DNA of 64,000 nt from Argentina anserina (lineage: Eukaryota; Streptophyta; Magnoliopsida; Rosales; Rosaceae): assembly GCF_933775445.1 (NCBI RefSeq), contig NC_065878.1:8753395-8817394 (forward strand), given 5' to 3'. Shown here in pieces: positions 24,625 through 36,729 of the stretch (the stretch's first letter is position 1; every line of letters starts with the position of its first letter). Under the pieces are notes generated by a model. That model was not told where the DNA came from and searched no databases. It was given only the letters and a program-made list of their open reading frames with translations. The position numbers and the translations under genes were made by a program.

Positions 24625-26213
24625 TAGGGGTGGAATTCAGTTCAAAAGGTTCGGTTTTGGGCTCAAACCGGAAACCGAACTGAAATTGAACTTCGGTTCG
24701 GTTCGTGGTTCTCCGATAGACCAAACTGAAAATCGAACCGTTCGGTTCGGTATTTTTTGTATAGGAAAAAAATATAACACTCTAATGTAAGGTTTTAAAC
24801 AATAAAAGAATTATTATAAAACATTCTAAAAAAAAGTCACAAATAAATTCTAGTTTCGAAATATTGTCGATCGACACCTATAGATGTGATCGATATATAT
24901 ATATAGAGGGACGATGTAAAAATTTCATCCAGTTTGAACATGGTTTGACCGTCTGTACCAACGGTAAACCATAAAAGAGGCGTTTTCACATAATAAAACT
25001 TCATTGACCGGGGCTTTGCCAAATCAGTTTCCTTGTTGCGACCACACACGATCGATGACAAAAACTATGTGATTTCAAATATGTAAAAAACTTTCCTCAT
25101 TCGCATCTTGGTAATGGGTCCCCCCTTAGGGCATATTAGTGTTTTGGTTTACCGAAAATTCTGACGGTTAAACGAGGTCCGAATTGGATGAAATTTTAAA
25201 ATGATCACTAAATATATATACATATCATATCGGATGGTGTCGATAAATTCCTAAAAGTTTCATTCATATAGTCGCTTCATAATGTGATAGTTTTATTATA
25301 AACATAATATAAATGTTATGATACATTAGTGGACACTTCGGCGATCGACAACTCCAGTTCGAAATATGGTTGATCGACACCAGTAGATGTGATCGGTATA
25401 TATATTTAGGGAACCTGTAAAAATTTCGTCTATTTTGAAAATGGTTTGACCGTCCGTACCAACCGTCAATAAAAAATAAGCGTTTTCACATAATAAAACC
25501 TCATTGACCGGGGCTTTGCCAAATGAGTTTCCTCATTATGACCACGCACGATAGGTAACAAAAATTAGGTGATTTCAGATATGCAAATGGCTTTCGGCGT
25601 TCGCATATTTGTAATAGGTCTTTCCTTAGGGCATATTAGTTGTATTTTCGATTTACCGAAAATTCTGATGGTCAAACGAGATCCAAATTGGATTAAATTT
25701 TTATAGGGTCACTAAATATATATACCGATCCGATCGGCTGATGTCGATCGATCCCGAGGAGTTTCCTTCATATAGCCGCTTCATAATGCAATAGTTTTAT
25801 TTTAAACCTAATATAAAGGTTATGATACATCAGTTGACACTTAGGCGATAGCCAACTCTATTTTGAAATATGGTCGATCGACACCAGTAGATGTGATCGG
25901 TATATATATTTAGGGACCTCGTAAATATTTCGTCCATTTTGGACATGGTTTGACCGTTCGTACCAACGGTCAACTAAAAAAGAGACATTTTAACAGATTA
26001 AAATCCTCATTGACCGGGGCTTTGCCAAATGGGTTTCCTTGGTGCGACCGCACACAATTGGTGACAAAAATTAGGTGATTTCAGATATGCAAACGGCTTT
26101 TGGTGTTCGCATTTTGGTAATGGGTCTTCCCTTATGACATATTAGTATTGTTTTTGGTTTACCGGAAATTCCAACGGTCAAACGAGGTTCGAATTGGATG
26201 AAATTTTACAGGG

Positions 26214-26244
<31 letters not shown>

Positions 26245-26335
26245 CAATCATATCGACTGGTGTCGATCGATCCCGAGAAGTTTCACTCATATAATTACTT
26301 CATATTGAGGCGGATTTAGTAATTACACATCCGCT

Positions 26336-26366
<31 letters not shown>

Positions 26367-26717
26367 TTGTTTTAGCAAACTTATTTGAAATATACATATA
26401 TGGGCATACATATATATACATAGATGATTATATATACATATATAATACTACAAAAGAGAAACATATAATTATATATGATATAAACCTAAAATCACATTAA
26501 TCAAATCAAATATTCGGGAAGATAAACGTAAAACGACATTGTTTTATGAATAATTTGGTTTTTCGGTTTGATTCATTTTCTTATGTGCCCAAACCGGAAA
26601 CCAAACTGATTAATTCGGTTCGGTTCGATTTTCTAAATTTTAATTCGGTTTGTGTTCGATTCAATTTTTTCGGTTTCAGTTCGATTTTCGGTTTTTCGGT
26701 GTTAAGTGCCACTCCTA
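24625..26717. mobile_element. Non-autonomous TIR element with TTCGG-rich ends (element A)
   Basis: Ends are TAGGGGTGGAATTCAG on the left and TAGGAGTGGCACTTAA on the minus strand at the right. About 120 bp next to each end is built from degenerate CGGTTCGGTT/AACCGAACCG words facing each other. This architecture is common in plant hAT-type non-autonomous elements. The centre is three tandem ~504-bp units. An 8-bp TSD is not clear (CTTGGTAC versus GTTACTAT). There is no coding capacity. Confidence 0.7.
24840..26340 (+). repeat. ~504-bp tandem satellite-like array, about 3 copies
   Basis: The anchor word TCGACAC (followed by TAGATGTGATCG a few bases on) recurs at 24871, 25374 and 25878, a period of 503-504. 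Each unit contains GACCGGGGCTTTGCCAAAT, TTAGGGCATATTAGT (or a variant), GTTTGACCGT and a TA-rich ATATATATTTAGGGA block. Copies have clearly diverged. The same unit in reverse orientation fills elements B and C. Confidence 0.9.
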
Positions 26718-27159
26718 GTTACTATGAGTAGTAAATGTCGATTAATCCCAGAACACGTACAGAGCCAATCATTTTCGATAGGAGAAAGTTACTGAATTTC
26801 TGACACTTTTGAATCAGATATATCGTCATACCGAATAACTGTACTAGCTAGTCATCTATTACTTAATCGATTGAACTCAATGAGATTGGTGTTAATTTTC
26901 TGCCTCCAGATTTGATTCAAACTTCTAATGGAAGTGGGGCTGATGAAGCAATAAAACAAGATCGTCATTTCCTTGGACCCCTTTATGTTGCCAATTAACC
27001 AGACGTTTGAAAATTCAATGCAGGCTAAGAGGCTCATTATTTAGCCAATGGATTCGAAAAGTCTGCGGAGGCTCGCTATCCCGATGAGGTTTTATCCGAC
27101 CCGGTCTGCGAGAAAACACGCTAAAGTCTGTTTCCGTGAGTAGAGAGTCGGACTTAGTT
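26718..27159. other. Intergenic spacer between elements A and B
   Basis: No gene, RNA or repeat recognised. Confidence 0.5.
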
Positions 27160-29082
27160 TAGAGGTGTAAAACCCGGCCCAGTCCGTGGGCCTGGTCCGC
27201 TAAAAACCTATAAGGCCGAGCTCAAAAAATAAAATATTATACATGCATATAATATATTATACATATATCAATTATATGTCTTTTTTGGTAATAATTACAC
27301 ATAACATATTATATAGGTTAATAATACTAGATTTAAAATTTTATATTTCATTATATTATAACTTTATACTAGATTTAAAATAAAATTGTAGCAAGATGAA
27401 GCAACTATATGAAGTATATTAAGTAAACTTCTCAGGATTAATCGACACCAGCTGATGTTATCGGTACTAATATTTAGGGACCCTGTTAAAACTTCATCTA
27501 ATTTGGACCTAGTCTGACCGTCATAATTTCCGAAAAACTAAAAACACCACTAATATGTCCTAAGGGAAGACTCACTACCAGGATGCGAACGTCAAAAGCC
27601 GAATGCATATATAAATTATCTAAGTTTTATCACCGATCGTACACGGTCGCACCGGGGAAACTCATTTGACAAATTCTCGGTCAACAGGGTTTTTTAATAT
27701 GTCAAAATGCCTCTTTTTTTGTTGACCGTAGGTACAGACGGTCAAACTATGTCTAAAAGAGACGAAATTTTTACGAGGTCCTTAAATATATATACCAATC
27801 ACATCTGCTGGTGTCGATTGACCGTATTTTGAACCGGAGTTGTCAATCACAGAAGTGTCCACTAATGTATCATAACCTTTACACTAAGTATAAAATAAAA
27901 GTATCGCATTACGAAGTGACTATATACAGAAAACTTCTCGGGATTCATCGACAATGTGATTGGTACTATTTAGTGACCCTGTAAAAATTTCATCGAATTC
28001 GGATCTCGTTTAACCGTTGGAATTTCCAGTAAACCGAAAAACCACTAATATGCCCTAAAGGAGGACCCATTACAAAGATGCGAACGCCAAAAGCCATTTG
28101 CATATCTGAAATCACCTAATTTTTGTTACCTAACGTGAGCGGTCGCACTGACGAAACTCATTTGACAAAGACCTGACTAATGGGGTTTCAATATATTAAA
28201 ACACATCTTTTTTGGTTGACCGTTCGTACCTACGGTCCAACCATGTCTAAAATAGACGAAATTTTTACGGGATCCATAAATATATATAACAATCACATCT
28301 GCTGGTGTCGAGCGACTATATTTCAAATTGGAGTTGTCGATCACTTAAGTGTTCACTAATGTATCATAACCTTTTATATTAGGTTTAGAATAAAACTATC
28401 GCATTCTGAAGCGACTATATGAAGGAAACTTTGTGGGATCAATCGACATAGCCGATGTGATCAGTATATATATTTAGTGACCCTGTAAAACTTTCATCCA
28501 ATTCGGAACTCGTTTGACCGTCAGAATTTCCGGTGAACCAAAAACACCGCTAATATACCCTAAGAGAAGACATATTACCAAGATGCGAACACCGAAAGCC
28601 GTTTGCATATCTGAAATCACATATTTTTTGTCACCGATCGTGCGCGGTCGCATCGAGGAAACTCATTTGGCAAAGTCCCGATCAATGAGGGTTTTAGTAT
28701 GTTAAAACATCTTTTTTTTGGGTTAATCGTAGGTACGGATGGTCAAATCATGTCCAAAACTGATGAAATTTTTAAGAGTTCCCTAAGTATATATACTGAT
28801 TACATATGCTAGTGTCGATCGACCATATTTCAAACTAGAGTTGTCGATCGACCATATGCCCTAAGGGAGGACCCATTACTAAGATGCGAATGCTGGAAGC
28901 TGTTTACATATTTGAAATCACCTAATTTTTGTCACCATTCGTACGTGGTCGTAACGAGGAAACCAATTTGGCAAAACTTCGGTGAATGAGGTTTTATTAT
29001 GTCAAAACGCATCTTTTTTGGTTGACCGTAGGTATGGACGGTCAAATCATGTTCAAAACGGACGAAATTTTTACAGGGTCCC

Positions 29083-29117
<35 letters not shown>

Positions 29118-29386
29118 CACATCTATCGGTGTCGGTCGATAATATTTCGAAACTACAATTTATTTGTGACTTTTTTTAGAATGTTTTTTAATAATTCTTT
29201 TATTGTTCTAAATCCTTAAATATAAGTATTATCTTTTTTTTTCTAATACAAACCCGCAAGGCTCGGCCCGCAAAACCCCGCATGACCCGCTTTACGTGGG
29301 CGGGTTTGGATCTTCTTATTTGTGAAAATACCTGCCCGGCCCGACCCGCCACTCATGGGCCGAGCCCGGCCCGTTGACGAGCCCTA
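27160..29386. mobile_element. Non-autonomous TIR element with GGCCCG-rich ends (element B)
   Basis: Left end TAGAGGTGTAAAACCCGGCC and, on the minus strand, right end TAGGGCTCGTCAACGGGCCG. Both are followed by stretches of GGCCC/CCCGGCC words. The inside is the ~500-bp satellite unit in reverse orientation. Flanks GACTTAGT and GACTAAAT agree at 6 of 8 positions, a possible decayed hAT TSD. Confidence 0.65.
27425..29165 (-). repeat. ~500-bp satellite-like array, reverse orientation, about 3.5 copies
   Basis: The word GTGTCG within CTGGTGTCGATCGACC-like contexts occurs at 27811, 28305, 28812 and 29129, spacings 494, 507 and 317. The last unit is internally shortened. Each unit contains CACTAATGTATCATAACCTT and the GACGAAATTTTTAC block, which are the complement of those in array A. 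Confidence 0.88.
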
Positions 29387-29706
29387 GACTAAATGATACT
29401 AAGCACCGTATAGTATTATTGTTAATTAAAGTGTTTTACCCGTCATAAATACTGATTTTCCACTGATTAAAAATATAATAAAATTAATCATATTGATAAC
29501 TATATATATACGATTTTGAGAACGATTTTTATCAAAATTTTGGTCACATTTGTACCAATGATTTGAAGGATGGATTGATCATATCTATCTGTTACTTAAT
29601 TACCTTATTTTTGAAATTTCTTTCACATTCGTGGCTCTCCGAAATACGTACAGCATACATTCACACACTCATGCAATAACGCATATATAATGATAATTGA
29701 GGATTC
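29387..29706. other. Intergenic spacer
   Basis: AT-rich, no recognised feature. Confidence 0.5.
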
Positions 29707-30690
29707 TGTTGGAGGAGGAATAAAATGAGAATAATAACAACGTAATGGAACAAAATATAACCGTTTTATTGATTGATAATGTGACCTATATATAGGCATT
29801 ACATAACCACAATCCCATAGTATTCGGAGTCCTAATCTATTATAGAGATGTGAATCTATCTCTAACAGGAAACTAAATAAGGCTAAGACACACACAAGGG
29901 TAGAATAATAATTCTCCCGGAACACTCCCCATTGTGTTGGATGCCTAGGTTGCATGATGCACATATCGTTGCCTCGGTAAAAACCTTGTTAAGCAAAATA
30001 AAAACCTTTTGGGTGAAAAGTAAAAGCTTGAACAAAGGGAAAATGAGTACAACGCACCGTCTACATTTGATAGCATCATGTGAGGTAGACTTCCCCTGAA
30101 GTGTACGAAACAACTTCCCATGATTAGTGCCATAATCATGGAGTACAAAGAACAACGTATACAACGTTCATTACATGCATCTCAAAAGTAGTCTTGGGCT
30201 AATGATTAATGATTAATATTGCCACATATCCTTAGATCATACATAGCCAAACTTAGATCTTAAGAAACAAGATTACATAACAACTCAAAACAAGAGTTTG
30301 CAATGAAAATCAGATTCTCGGGTAGAATGACCTTAACTCACTTAAATGATCATAACTTCTTCATCATAATAGGTATTTGTGAACCGTAAAATGTTGTGGA
30401 AAGTAGACACCCGTGGCTTTCCAATGACATAAAGTTCACAACCTAATTTGACCGGAGCAGTTCACAGTGCTCTGTCGAAGTTAACTGACTTGCAAATTCC
30501 CAGATACAACTGTCCTACTTTGCTAAAACGACCATAACACACTCAATACGATACATATGACTAAATGGTTGGTGTTTTTGGAAAAAAGACACACAGAACT
30601 TTCTAACGGTATCAAATTCACCATATTTCATTGCGTGAGCTGTCCAACATTGAAGTTGACATACGAAACATGACAAATTCTGATTTGTCA
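29707..30690 (-). mobile_element. Truncated Copia-type LTR retrotransposon: 3' internal end plus one LTR
   Basis: Read on the minus strand, 29924-29707 is an LTR beginning TGTTCCGGGAGAATTATTA and ending CCTCCAACA. Just before it lies the purine tract GGGGAG. Upstream, 30690-29925 matches the 3' internal part of the Copia element at 33864-44732 (about 39590-40205). No second LTR, primer site or coding sequence remains. The 5' part is lost at the junction with element C. Confidence 0.8.
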
Positions 30691-30696
30691 CATTCA

Positions 30697-31568
30697 CCTT
30701 TTTTTTTTTTTTTACCTTAGGTCGGACAGTCAAATCATGTCCAAACGGATGAAATTTTTATGGATTCCCTAAATATATAGACCGATCACATCTGCTGGTG
30801 TCGATCGACCATATTTCAAACTGGAGTTGTCGATCGCCGAAGTGTCCACTAATGTATCATTACCTTTATATTAGGTTTATAATAAAACCATCGCATTATG
30901 AAGCGACTATATGAAGAAAATTTCTCAGAATCGATCGACACCATCAGATGTGATCGGTATATATATTTAGTGACCATTTTAAAATTTCATCCAATTCGGA
31001 CCTTGTTTGATCGTCAGAATTTTCAGTAAACCTAAAACACAACTAATATGCCCTAAGGAAGAACCCATTACTAAGATGCGAATGCCGAAAGCTATTTACA
31101 TATTTGAAATCACCTAATATTAGTCACCAATTGTGCGTGGTTGTAACTAGGAAACTATTTTGGTAAAACCCGGTTAATAGAGTTTTATTATGTCAAAACG
31201 CCTCTTTTTGGGTTGACCGTAGGTACGGACGGTCGAACCATGTTCAAAACGGACAAAATTTTTACAGGGTCCCTAAATATATATATCGGTGTCGATCGAC
31301 AATATTTTAAAATTAGAATTTATTTGTGATTTTTTTAGAATGTTTTCTTATAATCATTTTATTGTTCCAAACCCTTAAATAAAAGTATTATATATTTTTT
31401 CTAATACAAGGTCGCAAGGCCCGGCTCAGCTCAGCCCGCAAAAGCCCGCAGGACCCGCTTTAAGCGGACAGACTTAGATCTTCATATTTGTAAAAATATC
31501 TGGCCCTGCTCAGACTCGTCACTTATTTAAATGTAATAAGGCCCGGCCTGGCCCGTTGACGAGCCCTA
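30697..31568. mobile_element. Truncated third TIR element with satellite units (element C)
   Basis: The right part (31410-31568) matches the right end of element B: GACCCGCTTTAAGCGG, then GGCCCGTTGACGAGCCCTA. Inside are about 1.2 reverse-oriented satellite units (GTGTCG at 30798 and 31289, spacing 491). The left end is missing at the junction with the Copia fragment. Confidence 0.75.
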
Positions 31569-32470
31569 CAAGCTAGGGCCACAAAAGCAGGAGTCATGCA
31601 GCACTGAAATGAGGAGGATTTTCTTTGGACAAAACTAGATAGATATGGTTTAATTGCGTACGCAGGTTAGTAAATTGCTTTTGAATGCATAAACAGATGA
31701 TCGATTACTTTGGTCCAACAATTTCTTAGTTGTGCCATAAATTTCATGACATTAAACCTAGCTCCATTCAGTCCATTGTACACCAGAAGAAGATAAACTA
31801 AACTTTTTAAGTGTACGTAAAGAAGAGAAACTTATGCCAAATATAGCGTTATGAAGACTAGTGATTCTTATAATGGTAGGTAAAGTGGAGAGACATATTA
31901 GAGTTTGAGGTGGGGAGTACGTACGTAGCTATCAGCATATCAACTAGATATATAAAAGTCCTGTCTATGACAAATTTCTGAAGAGGAGCCAGACAAACCA
32001 GCATCGATCACTAGCTATTATTGCCTTATTTGGTTCAAAGCATTTGGACACATTCTACTCCATCGATAGCAAGATCGAGTAGTTCAACCTTCATAGTTAA
32101 TGCTGTCTTGTAAGAGATATGTATCAAATAATCAAATAATTAAAACAGTGTCTAGGACAGACGGTATCGTTAATTATTCCAAAGCGAAAGGTTTGAGGAT
32201 GACAGTCTGATTTGCTATATATATTTGTAGCTGTATACATGTGCATTAGTTAATGTTCCTTCAACTAATATAATGTTGTTTCAAGACCTATGTATCTTTT
32301 GGTTCTATTATGGATGAAAATGATTTCGTTATCATTTCAATATTTTCATATATGAAAACAAACTGATGTGGTCATATTAAACTTCAATTTGGCCGAATGT
32401 CTAATTTTTACCTAGCTAGTGGTAGCTTCTTTTTTTTGGATCAAATAGCTAATGCTAGATGGTTAACAAA
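31569..32470. other. Intergenic DNA, no feature seen
   Basis: AT-rich sequence without supported genes or repeats. Confidence 0.5.
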
Positions 32471-32484
32471 GTTTAATTGGTAGG

Positions 32485-32699
32485 AAACCACCGCAGGTGG
32501 TCCAGTGGGATGAGCACTGGCCTGTGAAAGATCAAGTCCAGAGTTCGATTCATGCGGGGTGCGGATTGGCGTTAAATACCAATCTATTCTCGGTGGCCAG
32601 AGGGGAAGAAGGCTTTTGACACTGCCCCTCGAGCGCGGATTAGTCTCTGGGCTGAAAGCCTTTGAGGATACCTCGTGATGATAGATTAAAAAAAAAAAG
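32485..32699 (+). mobile_element. tRNA-derived SINE with A-tail and 14-bp TSD
   Basis: Starts near 32485. A box-A-like TGGTCCAGTGG and a box-B-like AGTTCGATTC sit about 40 bases apart, as in tRNA-derived RNA polymerase III promoters. The body continues about 150 bp and ends in an A11 run. The flanks GTTTAATTGGTAGG (32471-32484) and GTTTAATTGGCAGG (32700-32713) form a 14-bp TSD with one mismatch, the product of LINE-dependent target-primed insertion. The family name is not known to me. Confidence 0.88.
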
Positions 32700-32814
32700 G
32701 TTTAATTGGCAGGCCATTTTCACCTGCTGACGTGCAGGAACAAAAAAGAAAGATTTCTTGGTCTCAGATCGACATATACTGATATTTCTTCAATCGATCG
32801 ATCAGTCTACATTG

Positions 32815-33480
32815 TTAAGCTGACATGCAAGTCCAAGTCCATTGATATTTTCTTTTTGAAGGAAAGGCCATTGATATTATAAGTTCATGGTTTCAATTCG
32901 TCTCCAATAAATAGGCCTGGTTTTAATGAGCTAATCAATTACAATCGGAAGTTTAAAACTCCCTTTATTTTTGACACATGGTAAGCTATACCTGCCGCTT
33001 AACTAGCAACGCAAGAAGGCGAATTACACAAGCATCAAGCAAATATAAAACATGTGAATGATCCAAGAGTAGTTAGCTAGGCTCCTAATTAATTCTTAAT
33101 GCGTGCTCAGTTTTCTAGCAATAAGAAGTTAAGTCAATAGCCGCCAAATAAAAAGTTTGATTATTCAGAAAGATGAACATGAGTCGATCGTTTGTTCTAA
33201 AGTTTCAAAAGGAGCTGTCTTATCGATCTAGCTGTAGATAAGAAGGGTCACACTTGGAACTCATATTCAATTTCAAAGCAAGAGGACATGAAAAGCAAGT
33301 GCTCCTATATACTTAATTCATACACGACTCTTTGTTTTTTCAATATAATTCATGCCCAATGCATGTTGCTTATCACTTGTTTAACATGATAATCCATTTG
33401 ATATTTAGTGTGATAGTCCATTTGATATTTAGTACGACCACTTGACATTTAATATGATAAACCATTTTTTAATTGATCGA
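32815..33480 (+). repeat. Segmental duplication copy 1, part 1
   Basis: Shares a long diverged match with 53115-53750. Examples are GCAAGTCCAAGTCCA, GGTTTCAATTCGTC, GCCGCCAAATAAAAAGTTTG and TCATATTCAATTTCAAA versus CCATATTCAATTTCAAA. No gene was recognised in either copy. Confidence 0.85.
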
Positions 33481-33684
33481 TACGTATATACTAATATACA
33501 GATCTTCTTTCCACATGGTTAGCTTTAATATGAAGATATTCATTTTATTATTATGCTTATTTACTTGGAAATTGGAATGGCTTGTTGCCGCCGAGAAAGA
33601 TGAGGTGGATGAGGGGCCAATTTGTACGATGAATATCCAAATAAAAGGAATTGTTATTAACACATTCTTTTTTGTTATTAACAC

Positions 33685-33723
<39 letters not shown>

Positions 33724-33863
33724 ACACCTTACTACGTTATTCGGTTTAAATTGGCTTACATCATTAATGGGGTGTGTGAATAATAAAAAAAAAGGTGTGT
33801 GAATAACACCACTCCAAATAAAAGCTCCATAAAAAGAGAAAAAGAAGGTAAAAAACAATACAG

Positions 33864-34075
33864 TGTGCCGAGATATTATGGTTCTATTCTTATGTGTGTC
33901 TTAGTCTAAACATGTTTCCTTATTGGAGTAGATTATGTTTTAATCTAATAAATATGAATCTCTGATTCTTCGGGATACTCCACATGTAATGTTATAAGTT
34001 CCATTATCAATAAACAAAGAGATCAGTTGTGTTCTTTTACGTTGTTATTATTCTCGTTTCGTTCCTCATTGAACA
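33864..34075 (+). repeat. Copia element 5' LTR
   Basis: 212 bp, TG...CA. It matches the pieces 40206-40328, 40969-41013 and 44675-44732 that together make the 3' LTR, and the minus-strand LTR at 29707-29924. Confidence 0.88.
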
Positions 34076-36729
34076 CGTTATCAACTTGAGCGATGAGGTC
34101 ACACCCGAAAAAAAAAAACCTTAGCTCTGAAATCCCTCATCTCCAGCAGCCTTGTTATTATTGCCATCGTTGGAAATTTAGCATCCATGTCGACAAATAG
34201 TTGTCTGAAAAGCAGAAAAAAAAACAATGAATCTGCTATGGGCATCCTGATATCTGATCTGAGCACCCCACCTCTTCTCCAACCACAGAGGTCGACCCCC
34301 TGCGCTACCATGTCGTTGTCAAAGAGACCACCGGTCAAGATCAACCAGCGTCATTGTTCCGCGTGCCTCAACACTTCGTCGCTGTTCCGACCTCGACCTT
34401 CTTCTCCGACGTGCGTCTTGTGAGCTCCGCCATCGATGCGATCCAGCGTCACCATTGCCCAGCTTTGCTCCTTCTGATGATATTGGGTTCTTCCTTTAAA
34501 GACTGATCACCGCCGCCATACAGCTTTTGTCTGCTTCCATACTCGACCTCGTCGAGCCTCCCCGATGCTCTGACGACCAAGCTCGATGTCTTTCTAGACT
34601 AAGTCCTCCGACCTTCCTCGTTAGCGCCGACGAAAAGTCCATTTCCCATATCGATGCTCGCATGCTCATCGAGCCTCTTCGGCGCCATACGCATCCTCCG
34701 GATTTCCAACCTATATTTGCAGATCGAGAGCTCCGGATTACAGTCTCCGCTCGATCCATTTTCTTTGGGTCCAAACCGGTCTTGACCCGGTTTCAACTTC
34801 AGGCCGACCCGTCTCAAACTTGGGCTTACGACCTGCCGAGCCCAACAACCTATATGGCTTGCCCCTTATTTCTTTTTCTTTTACTATTTCTTTATTTCAT
34901 TATTTCTATGAACGTTTCAATTCTAACTAAATTTAACATGCTCGTATAGGAAAAATGGTCTAGTGATGACATACACATCAGAGATGGACGCTACTTTTGC
35001 AATCTGCACACAGTTTCGAGAATATCCTCAAAAGATATCTATGTCATTTATACGAAGATTGAAAAAACTTAAGCTAGCAACGTTTTTGCATGAAGATTAA
35101 TTTGAAGACTATTTCAAATTAATGCGGTTTATTTGGTAGACCAACAAGTAAGCTTTTCTTAAGGTTGTTGTTTTTGAACATATATATATGTATAAATTAT
35201 CGGGCGCTATTAGCCTTCTTCATGTCTTTTTTCCTACCGTTCTTATACTGCAGATGTGACCAATGAGGGATATGATTCCCCTCTTGGTTGACGTTTTTCG
35301 TATGACGGTGATGTGGGAGTCACGTTATTATTTAAAAAGAAGAAATTGATTTCGTATGGTTCTCTGTGTACATTGCTATTTTGGGTGTGATCATGAGAAT
35401 CGCCGTTTTGTATCGATTATTTTGTGACCATAATTACAACCCTTCTCATTTCGGTTACAAACTTCAATAATTTCGTTCATTTGAAACAAATTCAACCCTC
35501 GTTTCTTGTCGATACATCGTCATCGCGATTATAATTTGAATTTTTGAGTTTCTTAAACTCATGTTTGCGTGCTATAATCTCAAGGTCTTTGTACTCCTTT
35601 ATTTGAGTTAAAATTCATACTACTCTAAAATAGCACTATTTACTGATAAAATTTCCCAAAGTTCTATGGGACATGCTTGAAGTGATTCAATAAACGTCTA
35701 TGACGTTATTTTACCAAAGTTGACCTTGATACATGCTCCACATCTAAGAAACACAAGCCATTTTTGGCACCTGTATCTATATATATTGAATGATCATTTC
35801 ATATGGAAACGTAATATTCTTTCAATTTCCAGATAACAGATTTTTGAGTCTTTGGCTAAGGTTCCACCGCATCCAATATGCAAGATTTTGTTTCTATGGA
35901 TTTTGATTAGTCAATCTCCTTTGACTATGTTTTTCTGTTATGATTTTTCAAGTATGATGTTGGCATTGTCATGTTCTCAATTGACTTTGATTCTAGTCGT
36001 TTTGTGGAACTGAAGGTTTGTTTGTGTTGTATTAAAAACTGACATTAAATAAAATTTCTCGTATTTTTTTTACAAGTTAATCTATTGAGAATTATATTTA
36101 CCTTAAATCTAACATGAACGATCAATATTTGCAACTCACGTGATTTTCAAATCTAACATGAATTATATTGTGAATTTAGCACTTAAAAATTAAAAAACGA
36201 ACCTTGGAACCTCAAATTTTGACGTCGTTTTTGATCCCTTTCGTGTCTGGCATCTCTGGCTTGGATCCGGCCACTTTGCCATATTTCGGTATATTCGGCC
36301 AATTCCAACGTGTCCTATCGTTTTCTGGCCACCGACGACGACCTCTAGCGTCTCTGCTCAGCCCTTTCCAGAACTCTTGTTCGGCCTCCATACCGGTTGT
36401 TTCCGGCTGCCATGGACCAGTTTTCCTTCCAACATCCAACATTTTTTGTTAAATCATTTTCCTGCCAAAGTTTCATTCGATTTTGAGGATAATTTGACAT
36501 GATTTCTGGTTATCTTTTCCGATTTTCTCTAAGTCGTTTTTCATATCTCAACCGGTTCTATTATTGGTGAGCATTCACACCATTTGGACGGTTTCTTTCT
36601 AACATCCGTTTCCAACTCTTTAGTTAAAGAATGTAGTACTATTATACCTTCGATTAGATTGCACTTTGTTCAAATCCCATTTCTTACAATATCTAACGGC
36701 GTATTGTCTAGAAACGTTCTATGTGTCGC
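34076..36729 (+). other. Copia element leader and gag region, no intact reading frame
   Basis: Lies between the primer-binding region and the first recognisable pol remnant. Two GC-richer patches (34100-34860 and 36200-36450) contain open frames of up to 140 codons (34527-34949). These show no recognisable domain and are rich in Pro, Ser and Arg in all frames, so they are not called as genes. Gag and its zinc knuckle were not recognised. Confidence 0.5.

Noticed and set aside
29623..30164. Minus-strand frames of about 90-113 codons
   Set aside because: They cover the LTR and non-coding 3' part of the truncated Copia element and recur in the non-coding part of the other copy.
32490..32560. 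tRNA gene
   Set aside because: Box A and box B are present but a cloverleaf does not form, and the unit has an A-tail and TSD, so it is a SINE.
34527..34949. 140-codon open frame
   Set aside because: No domain is recognisable, several overlapping frames on both strands are equally open because of GC-rich composition, and it lies in the leader of a dead Copia element.
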